A model generated the notes under the pieces. That model did not search any database. It saw only the letters and a program-made list of their open reading frames with translations, and had not been told where the DNA came from. Below, one piece after another: positions 53,644 to 62,599 of a stretch of 64,000 bases of DNA. How positions within the stretch are numbered: the first letter of the stretch is position 1; each line of letters opens with the position of its first letter. Origin of the DNA: an uncultured Cellvibrio sp. (GTDB taxonomy: Bacteria > Pseudomonadota > Gammaproteobacteria > Pseudomonadales > Cellvibrionaceae); contig CALFXJ010000013.1 of assembly GCA_937958105.1 (NCBI GenBank), positions 123,149 to 187,148 of the forward strand, written 5' to 3'. Position numbers and translations under genes: made by a program.

Positions 53644-54611
53644 GATGCGCATCCTATGGTAAGTTCCTGCCAGAATTGACTGGCGGGGTAATTACGCTTT
53701 CCTATTTCCAGCAAACGGGTAACAGTGTGCATTCGATTACGATACAAACTGTATGCCAGTTCCCGTGTGAGACAATACTCCACGACAGGCTGATTGAAGT
53801 CTGTGAGGGGTGACGTGAGAACCCAGTGGTGATAGTCACTTTTTTGCCGCCAGTCCCGATAGTTCTCCGTAAGAAAGGCCTCCGGGTCCGCAGGAATCCA
53901 GGCAGTTATCCCCTGAAATTCTGCCCGCGCCAACTCAAAAGCAGTGCGGTTACGAATCAATACCTGACCAAAGCACTCGGCAAAAGTCTGTAATTTTCCA
54001 CCAGCAGGATTAAAAAAAATAATATCGACGGGAATCTCGGTACCAGGCACGGTGACCTTCAGACGGCATGGCCAAGGATCAGGCTGATAACTTTCAATAT
54101 AATAATCCTGCTCTTTTAATATGGCATGAATCTGCGCACAGCTGTGCTCACGTAACAGGATGCCAATATCAAGATCGGCATCGTGCTTCATAAAATCCCC
54201 TTCACGCATAAAGCCGAGGAGTACACCGAAACATAAAAACGGCCGTGCGCCCTGTGATTCAAGGTCGGCAAGCACTTTCGTCAAGGCGTGTTTTTTTTCT
54301 GCATGAGTAAATTGAGCCAGGGGCGGTGTGTAGGGCTTATGTACTGCAGCGCTTGCCGGCCTCGGTTGACTGGCCATATGTTTGATATGAACGAACAATA
54401 AATCCCGTGCAGTTTCCGGGTGGCCGGATGTGGCCAGAGCGTCGTAGAAAAAATGACTGAGCTTGCGATAACTGAAGCCTTGCAGCAGATGGATATACCA
54501 ACGCAGAACGCCGGGATGTTTCAACCAGAGTGCGGGAGCGAGTAAGCTCTGGGAACCTTTTAAAGCCAGCTTGGTTAAGGCGAGGTGTTGCGTTGGGGTC
54601 AATATACTCAT
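53640..54611 (-). CDS. LicD/fukutin-like phosphotransferase
   Basis: 323-residue protein with a LicD-type nucleotidyltransferase core: FLCFGVLLGFMREGDFMKHD then DADLDIGILLREHS (the DxD metal motif) and IPVDIIFFNPAGG (third acidic residue), about residues 115-270. LicD enzymes transfer phosphocholine or similar groups from CDP carriers onto surface glycans. The N-terminal 100 residues are helical and unmatched. Coupled to the cytidylyltransferase; GT25 gene nearby on the other strand. Confidence 0.83.
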   Translation of the reverse strand: MSILTPTQHLALTKLALKGSQSLLAPALWLKHPGVLRWYIHLLQGFSYRKLSHFFYDALATSGHPETARDLLFVHIKHMASQPRPASAAVHKPYTPPLAQFTHAEKKHALTKVLADLESQGARPFLCFGVLLGFMREGDFMKHDADLDIGILLREHSCAQIHAILKEQDYYIESYQPDPWPCRLKVTVPGTEIPVDIIFFNPAGGKLQTFAECFGQVLIRNRTAFELARAEFQGITAWIPADPEAFLTENYRDWRQKSDYHHWVLTSPLTDFNQPVVEYCLTRELAYSLYRNRMHTVTRLLEIGKRNYPASQFWQELTIGCAS

Positions 54612-54911
54612 GCGGTACCTGGATTCAACACCATATTGTGAAAAATATAACGTGCCACTCCACGTGACATCAACTGCTCCTTCGCGCTGTGTTAACTAAC
54701 AAACCAAAGGCACCTGCGAAAGATAGAAGACGACTACCTGGCATTACTACTGCATTAAATAAAGGCTTGCTCTACAACAGCATCGCCTTAGTGAATTAAT
54801 CCGCCAATTTTGGCAGTCCTCTGCCACGTGTTCTCGATTTTTAAACAAATAAGTTCTATTCTCGATCAAAATCCGCTAGAAGAGAAAACTTATGATCAAG
54901 GATTCTGAACC
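54612..54911. other. Intergenic region between the divergent LicD-like and GT25 genes
   Basis: 300 bp, AT-rich in its right half. It should hold both promoters; nothing more specific was recognised. Confidence 0.5.
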
Positions 54912-55694
54912 ATGAGAATTTTATTAATCAATCTTGCAAAAGATGTCGATCGGCTCGCATTTTCTCGACAGCAATTTGCACAACAAGGACTGACATTCGA
55001 GCGGTTCGAGGCAACCAACGGACGTGATTTATCGCAGGAAGAGTTTGATAATTTTATCGCGCTACGCCCTCGCAATGGAAAACGCCAGTGGACACGCGGC
55101 AAAGTGGGATGTTTTCTCAGTCACTCGCAAGCATGGAAAATATGTGCTGAAGGACCGGATGACTGGATTGCTATCGTTGAAGACGATCTGCATATTTCCA
55201 GTGATTTCCGCTATTTTGTGACAGACACCTCCTGGATGCCCAGGGATTTCGATATCATTCGTCTTGAACGACCAACCAACCGCATCAAACTCGACAGGCA
55301 GCCTGCGTCAACCCATCGGGGACGCGGAACCTATCGACTTCATTCCACATCATGGTGCGCCGGCTCGTATATCCTGAGCAAAAAAGGTGCACAAAAATTG
55401 TTGAGCGTTCCCGAAAAATATCACGAGAACCCAGACCGTTTTATGTTTTGTTATGAGGACTCAGTGATCGCCAGTCGTCTGAATACTTATCAGGTTGCCC
55501 CCTCACTGACGACCCAGGACAAATACGGTTCTCCGCGCAAACCAAGCTTCGCCAGCAATATTGAAACACCTGACATTGTATCGACGGATCGCATCACGTT
55601 GATAGACAAGGTGAAGCACTTATCGGCGCAAGAAGTTCTATTGATGATTAAAAAAACATTTCAAGGATATCGACGCGTCAACTTCAAACCTTAA
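54912..55694 (+). CDS. Glycosyltransferase family 25 (LPS-type)
   Basis: 260-residue GT25 enzyme: start MRILLINLAKDVDRLAFSRQ, RFEATNGRDLS, GKVGCFLSHSQAWKIC and the nucleotide/metal motif IVEDDLHISSDF (ExDD-like), then WCAGSYILSKKGAQKLL. GT25 members add galactose or related sugars to lipooligosaccharide or glycoproteins. The last 60 residues diverge. AAGGAT ribosome site 8 nt upstream. Confidence 0.9.
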   Translation: MRILLINLAKDVDRLAFSRQQFAQQGLTFERFEATNGRDLSQEEFDNFIALRPRNGKRQWTRGKVGCFLSHSQAWKICAEGPDDWIAIVEDDLHISSDFRYFVTDTSWMPRDFDIIRLERPTNRIKLDRQPASTHRGRGTYRLHSTSWCAGSYILSKKGAQKLLSVPEKYHENPDRFMFCYEDSVIASRLNTYQVAPSLTTQDKYGSPRKPSFASNIETPDIVSTDRITLIDKVKHLSAQEVLLMIKKTFQGYRRVNFKP

Positions 55695-55720
55695 AACGTT
55701 TTTATCAAATACTCGTTTCA

Positions 55721-55750
55721 AAAAAGAGCCCGCATTATGCGGGCTCTTTC
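55721..55750. terminator. Bidirectional rho-independent terminator
   Basis: Stem AAAGAGCCCGCA/TGCGGGCTCTTT with TTA loop between converging GT25 and PL11 genes. Confidence 0.93.
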
Positions 55751-55762
55751 CTTACACACCTG

Positions 55763-58717
55763 CTATTGAGAATTACAGGTATTCACGCCGATGCAACTCT
55801 GCTGGTTTTCCCAGCCCCAGCCATCAACCTGATTGACACACATCGGAAAGTTAGTGCCATACCAATTGCACACAGCTCCATTGGCGGGCGTACTGGAGCT
55901 GCTCGAGCTGCTGGAGGAAATCGCTCCATTGCAACTGGCCGCTGCTGGAGAATCCCCCGCTATGGTCATTGCATCTATGTTCGCCAGACCGCCACTGCCA
56001 GTGGCATTCAAGCGGATCGTGTGAGTACCGGACGAGAGATTGATGGTGGTCGACACCTCACTCCATGAAGTCCAGGAACCGGTGGATGGAAAATTCATTG
56101 TTGCAGCCACATTACCATTTACCAGCAGCTGCGCTGGCCGGCTGTCGATGCTGGCGTAACGGAAAGTCACCGTGTGGCTACCGTTGCCACTGCTGATACG
56201 CCAGTTGATGCCTTGATTGACGGCATTGTTGGTGTTGGCAAACCCAGCGCCCGTAAATCCGGCATTGTTATTGTCGACGGTGCCGTCAACACTGCAGAAA
56301 CCGGTGGTGTTTTCCTGAATTGTTATGGATGAACCCGGTGAACCGCTGACAGGAGTAAGGCTCCACTGCTGGTTCGTCGCCGAATTATAAGTCCACTGCA
56401 GGATGTTGCCGCCGTTGGCCTGGCTGCGCGCTTCTACATCGACGGCTTTGCCGCTGTAGCGCGAAATAATGCCGTAATAGTCATTCCCCGCGCTCTGGAA
56501 TGTCCACTGCTGGTTCTGGTCACCGACATACGCGTTCTGAATAATATTCGCGCCGTCAGCCGAAGTAGGACCGGCAATATCCAGCGCTGCATTGCTATGT
56601 TCGGCGCGGATGGAGTAGTAGCCATTGCCCACGGATGTCACCTGCCAGTGCTGGTTGGATTGCCCGGTGTATTCCCACTGCACAACGTTTGCGCCACTGG
56701 CAGTGTTGCCATTTTCTACCGTCAGCACCTTGCCGCTGGAGCGCGCTTCGATCACATAGGTGCCATTGGCAATGGCTGCCGCACTCGAACTGGATGAGCT
56801 GGAACTGGAACCGCCAACCGGTGGATTGGGATCGGTGCCGACAAAATAGATATCCGGCACAGGTTGCGGATTCATTCCCTCACCTAAGAAGTAACTCGTG
56901 TGCGGCGGCTGGTTGTAAGCGACGTTCTGCCAGGCAATGGCCACCCGGTATTGCGAGTCGTGCATCAGCGTGCGCAGTTTGTGCGAGGTTACGGTGGTGG
57001 TGGAGAAAATCAGTAATTGCGTGTTGCTTTCGTTGCGCCAGATAACTTCTTCGCGCCAGTCACCGAGGATGTCCGCTGACAAGCCCGGATTGGCTTTGGT
57101 GCCGTTATTCTGTGCAGCGCCGTACTGGTATGCCGTCAGCAGTCGACTGGTGGTACTGTTGTTGTAGTTCCACTTATCAATCGTAGTGCCGTTCAATAAT
57201 TCGCGACTCAGGTCTGCATCCCAGTACACACCAAAGTTGATCGAGTTGGGTTTGGCAGAAGAGATCAAAGTACCGTTTGCGGCATAAAGTCCACCGGCCG
57301 AGGCCCAGCTTTCGCTGCCGGGATAGCGCGGATCAACGTCCATGGTGACACCGCGACCGATGTCAGTCCGCCCACCGTCGTGGCTCCAGATGATCTGGCC
57401 AGTACGCGCATCATGCATCTCCACGCCGTGCTGTCCATAACAGCTCGGGCATTCATGCACCATGAAGACTTCAAGCCCGGGACGACTCGGAAGAAAATCC
57501 CCCAGATGCAAGGCATCGCCGTGACCGAGGCCAGTGGTGTAAAGTCCGCGGCCATTATCATCGATAGTTGCCGAACCATAGACAATCTCATCGCGGCCGT
57601 CACCATCGACATCACCGATAGTAAGGCTGTGCGCACCCTGCCCGGCATAGGCACCGTTACCGCTGCTGTTGCTGTCAAACGTCCAGCGCTGGGCCAGCTG
57701 ACCATTACGCCAGTCCCAGGCCACTATCACCGAGCGGGTGTAGTAACCCCGGGCCATAATCAAACTCGGCCGGGTTCCGTCCAGATAGGCAACGCCAGCG
57801 AGAAAGCGATCGACGCGATTGCCGTAGGAATCACCCCAGCTGCTGACGGTGCCTCGTGCCGGAACGTAATTCGTGGTAGCCATAGCACGGCCTGTCTGGC
57901 CGTTAAAGATCGTGAGGAATTCAGGGCCGGAAAGAATGTAGCCACTGGAGTTGCGATGATCCGCATTAGCATTGCCAATCACCACACCGGTGCCATCGCG
58001 TGTGCCGTCGGCTGTCTTCATCGCCACTTCAGCTTTGCCATCACCATCGAGGTCGTACACGATAAACTGCGTGTAATGCGCTCCCGCACGGATATTGCGA
58101 CCCAGGTCTATCCGCCACAGGCGAGTGCCCGAGAGTTTATAGGCGTCAATGAAGACGTTGCCGGTGTAGCCGGACTGGGAATTGTCCTTTGCGTTCGACG
58201 GCTCCCATTTCACGATGATTTCGTATTTACCGTCACCATCCAGGTCACCCACACTCAAGTCATTGGCGATGTAGTCGTAGGCCACCCCATCCGGGGTTGT
58301 GCCACCGTTGGGGCGTTGCAGGTTGACCGCCAGATAAGGATTGCCCCAGACCGAACCCGCCGCACTGTCACCCGTTTCGCTGCCATTAACCACCGCACGC
58401 ACGGTGTAGCTGGCTGTGGTGCTGCCACTGCTGTCAAAGTAGTTGGTGCTGTTGGTAATCGGCGTACTGTTTAAACGCGTGCCGTTGCGGTAAACATTGA
58501 AGCTTATATTCGCCGGATCATTACCCAGCATGCGCCAGCCGACATACACGCCATTACCGGACCGTATAGCGACGACGCCGCGATCGAGATACTCCATCTG
58601 CCGTGCCGCCTGGGCATGCGCGGCCAGTAAAACAAAACAGCAAAGAAACGCTATGAGAAGAAAAATGGTGGTTGAAAGGTGGCGCAAGGCCCCTCCCGGA
58701 TTGATGGATAACATCAT
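55763..58717 (-). CDS. Rhamnogalacturonan lyase PL11 with ricin-type, CBM35/6-like and CBM10 modules
   Basis: 984-residue secreted enzyme that cleaves the rhamnogalacturonan I backbone of pectin by beta-elimination. Order: signal peptide (about 1-38); PL11 catalytic propeller (about 39-635; MEYLDRGVVAIRSGNGVYVG, DLDGDGKAEVAMKTADGTRD, many DxDGDG calcium sites); poly-Ser linker; ricin B-like QxW module (about 650-785; NQHWQV, NQQWTF, NQQWSL); CBM35/6-like beta-sandwich (about 790-925); second Ser linker; and CBM10 (about 945-984; CNWYGTNFPMCVNQVDGWGW). CBM10 binds cellulose, so the lyase is held at the plant cell wall. This layout is typical of Cellvibrio. It stands behind its own promoter region. 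Confidence 0.94.
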   Translation of the reverse strand: MMLSINPGGALRHLSTTIFLLIAFLCCFVLLAAHAQAARQMEYLDRGVVAIRSGNGVYVGWRMLGNDPANISFNVYRNGTRLNSTPITNSTNYFDSSGSTTASYTVRAVVNGSETGDSAAGSVWGNPYLAVNLQRPNGGTTPDGVAYDYIANDLSVGDLDGDGKYEIIVKWEPSNAKDNSQSGYTGNVFIDAYKLSGTRLWRIDLGRNIRAGAHYTQFIVYDLDGDGKAEVAMKTADGTRDGTGVVIGNANADHRNSSGYILSGPEFLTIFNGQTGRAMATTNYVPARGTVSSWGDSYGNRVDRFLAGVAYLDGTRPSLIMARGYYTRSVIVAWDWRNGQLAQRWTFDSNSSGNGAYAGQGAHSLTIGDVDGDGRDEIVYGSATIDDNGRGLYTTGLGHGDALHLGDFLPSRPGLEVFMVHECPSCYGQHGVEMHDARTGQIIWSHDGGRTDIGRGVTMDVDPRYPGSESWASAGGLYAANGTLISSAKPNSINFGVYWDADLSRELLNGTTIDKWNYNNSTTSRLLTAYQYGAAQNNGTKANPGLSADILGDWREEVIWRNESNTQLLIFSTTTVTSHKLRTLMHDSQYRVAIAWQNVAYNQPPHTSYFLGEGMNPQPVPDIYFVGTDPNPPVGGSSSSSSSSSAAAIANGTYVIEARSSGKVLTVENGNTASGANVVQWEYTGQSNQHWQVTSVGNGYYSIRAEHSNAALDIAGPTSADGANIIQNAYVGDQNQQWTFQSAGNDYYGIISRYSGKAVDVEARSQANGGNILQWTYNSATNQQWSLTPVSGSPGSSITIQENTTGFCSVDGTVDNNNAGFTGAGFANTNNAVNQGINWRISSGNGSHTVTFRYASIDSRPAQLLVNGNVAATMNFPSTGSWTSWSEVSTTINLSSGTHTIRLNATGSGGLANIDAMTIAGDSPAAASCNGAISSSSSSSSSTPANGAVCNWYGTNFPMCVNQVDGWGWENQQSCIGVNTCNSQ

Positions 58718-58942
58718 GCTCTCCTGATTTTTATTGAAAGTTATGGAAACTGCGGGAGCACATGCTAAGCATATTGATCTGATAATTAAATGCGGAATAT
58801 CTCAGAACGCAGAGCAGTGAAAAATCAATTTGCTATATACATTGGGGGTTACTAAAACTGCTGAGACAACCTCTCTTAATTTCGCTCACTTCCCTGTGAA
58901 AATTTTACGAATAAAAATTTACTGATCGCGCCAGCAGGTGTG

Positions 58943-59995
58943 TTAAGACCTGTCCAGTCCTAACTCGCCAGCGTTCTTTTTTAAAAATTCAATGTGGGCT
59001 TCATTGGTGAAGTCCCCCTCGTAAGGCAGAACCGTCCACACCTCGTGGGCATGCATTACCTCACCCGGCTGCAGCGTTTTATAAGGTGCGTGGACCTCCA
59101 GCTCCATTACATTCCCCTCCGGGTTATCCGGCTGATAATCGAGATATAACTCCACCTGCCCCTGCTCCGGATGAATGACGTCGGCGGGCTGCAAGGGAAA
59201 CTGGATGATAAACACCTGCCCCTGATCAAAGGCAGCTATCCAACCGGCAGCGGGTTGCATAAAGACTTTGCCGCGCCGAACCGACTTTCCTTCCGGCGGT
59301 GCCACCAGTTCAAATGAGAAGAATCCGTGATTCAGGTGATAGACAGGCGGAGCCACGTCTTTCCCGGGGAAAGGATTCAGACGAACCTGCTTTTTATCCT
59401 TAACCGGCACATAGACGTGAGCTTCGGCACGGACGCGGGTGTTGAACCAGATGTCCCAGCTCACAGGAGCCGATTGAATATTGCGCGCAGTGACATCCAG
59501 CCGCAGGCTGCCCGGCTGTTCTTTTACTAGTTGATAATGTTTGGTAAAAGCAATCCCTGATATTGGGCTGTCTGGTCCCTGCAATAGGATCTGCGCATCA
59601 TCCTGTTGTTTAACGGTGTGGCGACTTAATACCAGAAAAGGATCTGGCGGCCAGACAGATTTCGCCGCCAGCCGTTCCGCGTTTACCGTCTGCTGGGTCC
59701 ACCAGGCGCTTTGCGGTCCGACCCACATTTCATGTCCGAAATAACCGATGTTACCGCTGGTGCTGCTGACATGCGGGTTTGGCATCTCTTCCACAGCTTT
59801 GCCAATGCGCAGAATATTCGGCTTACCCGGCCGTGAAATATGCAACACGCGCCCGCCAATATCCGGCGTCACCTCCACCCGCAATGCATCAGTCTGAAGC
59901 GTCAGCCGCTCTACCGGCGATGGTGATTCTGCCTGCACTGTTGCGGCCATTGCGAGCAACATCACAGAAGAAGAAAAGATTACAGTTTTTAACAT
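58943..59995 (-). CDS. DUF4380 domain periplasmic protein (aldose-epimerase-like fold)
   Basis: 350-residue exported protein with signal peptide (SSSVMLLAMAATVQAE) and the DUF4380 features VEVTPDIGGRVLHISRPGKP, GYFGHEMWVGPQSAWW and VMHAHEVWTVLPYEGDF. The fold resembles galactose mutarotase (supersandwich). It lies upstream of the PL11 lyase on the same strand, 225 bp apart, so a part in pectin or glycan handling is plausible. Activity unknown. Confidence 0.85.
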   Translation of the reverse strand: MLKTVIFSSSVMLLAMAATVQAESPSPVERLTLQTDALRVEVTPDIGGRVLHISRPGKPNILRIGKAVEEMPNPHVSSTSGNIGYFGHEMWVGPQSAWWTQQTVNAERLAAKSVWPPDPFLVLSRHTVKQQDDAQILLQGPDSPISGIAFTKHYQLVKEQPGSLRLDVTARNIQSAPVSWDIWFNTRVRAEAHVYVPVKDKKQVRLNPFPGKDVAPPVYHLNHGFFSFELVAPPEGKSVRRGKVFMQPAAGWIAAFDQGQVFIIQFPLQPADVIHPEQGQVELYLDYQPDNPEGNVMELEVHAPYKTLQPGEVMHAHEVWTVLPYEGDFTNEAHIEFLKKNAGELGLDRS

Positions 59996-60413
59996 ATCGC
60001 TCTGCCAGAAGTTGTTATTGATATTCGAAGACGAGTTGCGTGCGCAACCTGGTCGTGCATGATCCTATGGATGATCCAGCTTCGCAACATTGAATGAAAC
60101 CACTGCCGCAATGTGTACTGACCAACTTAAAGCTATCGCGATTTATATCGGCACCTGGCCCGGGGTCACCCAGGATCGGCACAGCCGTCAAATGTAGTGC
60201 CACATTAATTTTCGCCATCATTTTTAAATGGCGGAACGCATCACACTTCCTGGTTAAGTTGTTCAGTTTTCACGAGTTACAGCGGTACAATTCTGGCCAA
60301 TAAAACCCCAACAAACCCGACGCGCTTTTAGCCGTTAATTGTTAATCAGGTGTCGTCTAAAGCTTCTGGTGCAGAGAAGGCTTGATGCCGTTCGATAAAG
60401 CAAGGAGACCGGA
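59996..60413. other. Intergenic region upstream of vgrG
   Basis: 418 bp without a gene. Contains a hairpin CGCCAT/ATGGCG (60213-60233) and an AT-rich stretch; no sigma-54 -24/-12 pattern was recognised. It should carry the vgrG promoter. Confidence 0.5.
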
Positions 60414-62567
60414 GTGAACAGTTTATTTAAGGCGGGCATGCATTACACACAGGACAACCGTTTCCTCCGTATTGAAACGGGTTTGGGTAAGGACACATTG
60501 TTATTGCGACGAGTGCAGGGTTCTGAATCCTTATCAGAATTATTCTGTTTTGAACTGGATTTGTTGTCATACGATGAAAACATCAACCCTGCAGATATAG
60601 TTGGTGATCATGTTTCCTTGTTCCTCGACGCCACCAGCAGCGCCCCTCGCTACCTGAATGGCTATGTGAAGAGCTTTGTCTACACCGGCCTTGAGAAACG
60701 GGGCCTCTATGGTTATAAGGCCGAGATTGTACCCTGGTTGTGGTTCCTTGATAAACGCACCAACTGCCGGGTTTATCAGAATCAAAATGTACAGCAGATT
60801 ATCGAATCCCTGCTGGGCGAGCTCGGCTTCAAGGATTATGTGTTTTCGCTGAGCGAAGAACATCCTGCTATGGACTACTGCGTGCAGTATCAGGAGTCCG
60901 ACTTCCAGTTTATTTCACGTCTGATGGAGCAGGAAGGTATCTTTTACTTTTTTGAACATCAGGCGGACAAACATATTCTGCATATCGTCGACAGTGCCGC
61001 GGCCTACGAGACTCTGAGCGGCGAAACGCTTGAGCACAGCTCTGGGTCACGCGGAAAACAATACATCAACGCCTGGCAACACAGGTTTCACTATTGCTCC
61101 GGCGCCTTTGCCCAGACGGACTTCAATTTCGAAAACCCCAACCATTCTTTGCTGACCGAGACACCAACCTCCGTTAAGTTAAAGAACAATGCTGCACTGG
61201 AACTCTTCGACTTTCCCGGTAACTACCGGGATACTCAACAGGGCCAGAGCCTGACACGGCTGCGCATGCAACAGGAGGAAATGGCGTACGAAAATATTGT
61301 AGCCCGCAGTAACATCCACCAACTGGAACTCGGCAGAAAATTCAAACTGCGCTCTGATGAAAACGCTGCTGATAATAAAAAGCAGTTTGTCATCACGCGG
61401 ATTGAGCATTACGGCTTCGATGGCAGTTATCTTGAAGAAAAAGATCAGGATGGTGCCGGCTCTGGCTCGAGTTACAGCAATCAATTTTCCTGTATCCCTG
61501 CTGCCATTACTTTTCGTCCAGCTTGCCGCATCAAAAAACCTCGAATTGACGGCGTTCAGACAGCAGTCGTCGTCGGCAAGGCCGGTGATGAGATCTATAC
61601 CGATAAATACGGACGCATCAAATTGCAATTTCATTGGGACCGCTATGGTTCCAAAAATGAAGAAAGCTCGTGCTGGGTAAGGGTTGCGACTCCCTGGGCC
61701 GGCACCAAGTGGGGCACATTGAACATCCCCCGTGTTGGCCAGGAAGTTGTTGTAACCTTTGTCAACGGAGACCCGGATCAACCGCTGGTCATTGGTGGTG
61801 TGTACAACGGTGCCCATATGCCTCCGGTTTCTCTGCCGGAAGGAAAAAATTACGCAGGGATAAAATCCCGCTCCGCCAAGGGCGACAGCTCATCCTTCAA
61901 TGAGATGTCCATCGACGACACCAAAGGTTCCGAGCAACTTAAGTTCCATGCACAAAAAGATTTTAATACCACGGTAGGTAACAATCTGTCCTCCGCCGTC
62001 ACCGGCAATGCCAGCTATAACGTCGATGGAGATTCCTCCTCCACTGTCGGTGGTAACGCCACCCTCACCGTGCAAGGCAATGAAACCAGCAGCGTGCAGG
62101 GCAATCAGGACGCAAGCGTACAAGGCAACCGCAGCAGCACCATTGCAGGCAACCTGACCGAAAACACTGCAGGCAAGGTTGAGGCATCTATCGGAACCAG
62201 TGAGAGTCGTACGGTGGGTACCAATCAGGATCTGACTGTAGGCACCAACCAGGTCATGAATGTGGGAGCCAATCAGACTGTCGGTGTTGGAGGAAATCAA
62301 GAGACGTCCATCGGCGGCAACCAGACGGTGAATGTCAGCGGCAATCAGAATATCAGCGCGCTGGCCCAGAATGTTTCCATTTCGACCAACGCTAATACCT
62401 CGGCGTTGAATATCAACGTTCAGGGGCAGGCACAGATCAACCTGTCCGTGGCAGGATCCAGCATCAGCATAGACGCTTCAGGTATCACCTTAGCCATGGG
62501 TGGGAGCTTTGTAAAAATCGATGCAATGGGCGTGAGCGTTATGGGCCCCCTCGTTAAGTTAAATTAA
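60414..62567 (+). CDS. vgrG: Type VI secretion tip protein VgrG
   Basis: 717-residue spike of the type VI secretion needle. Order: gp27-like base (about 1-375; LEKRGLYGYKAEIVPWLWFL, MEQEGIFYFFEHQADKHILH), OB-fold gp5-like domain (about 385-470; TDKYGRIKLQFHWDRYGSKN, WAGTKWGTLNIPRVGQEVVV), then a beta-helix needle of roughly 8-residue Gly-Asn repeats (about 505-650) and a hydrophobic tip ending VMGPLVKLN. No extra C-terminal toxin domain, so effectors ride as separate proteins. GTG start with AAGGAG. No other T6SS core gene is in the window; this is a cargo module. Confidence 0.95.
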   Translation: MNSLFKAGMHYTQDNRFLRIETGLGKDTLLLRRVQGSESLSELFCFELDLLSYDENINPADIVGDHVSLFLDATSSAPRYLNGYVKSFVYTGLEKRGLYGYKAEIVPWLWFLDKRTNCRVYQNQNVQQIIESLLGELGFKDYVFSLSEEHPAMDYCVQYQESDFQFISRLMEQEGIFYFFEHQADKHILHIVDSAAAYETLSGETLEHSSGSRGKQYINAWQHRFHYCSGAFAQTDFNFENPNHSLLTETPTSVKLKNNAALELFDFPGNYRDTQQGQSLTRLRMQQEEMAYENIVARSNIHQLELGRKFKLRSDENAADNKKQFVITRIEHYGFDGSYLEEKDQDGAGSGSSYSNQFSCIPAAITFRPACRIKKPRIDGVQTAVVVGKAGDEIYTDKYGRIKLQFHWDRYGSKNEESSCWVRVATPWAGTKWGTLNIPRVGQEVVVTFVNGDPDQPLVIGGVYNGAHMPPVSLPEGKNYAGIKSRSAKGDSSSFNEMSIDDTKGSEQLKFHAQKDFNTTVGNNLSSAVTGNASYNVDGDSSSTVGGNATLTVQGNETSSVQGNQDASVQGNRSSTIAGNLTENTAGKVEASIGTSESRTVGTNQDLTVGTNQVMNVGANQTVGVGGNQETSIGGNQTVNVSGNQNISALAQNVSISTNANTSALNINVQGQAQINLSVAGSSISIDASGITLAMGGSFVKIDAMGVSVMGPLVKLN

Positions 62568-62599
62568 GCAGCCAGTTATCCCGAAGGAAATCGCTATTC

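Noticed and set aside
57380..58474. 364-residue open frame antisense to the PL11 lyase
   Set aside because: Shadow of the GC-rich Gly/Asp-repeat coding strand; no ribosome site and no recognisable domain.
61960..62370. Repeated DNA inside vgrG that looks like a repeat array
   Set aside because: It is in frame and encodes the Gly-Asn beta-helix needle; not CRISPR, no regular spacers.
60414..62567. Evolved VgrG with a C-terminal effector domain
   Set aside because: The protein ends directly after the needle tip, without room for a toxin domain.
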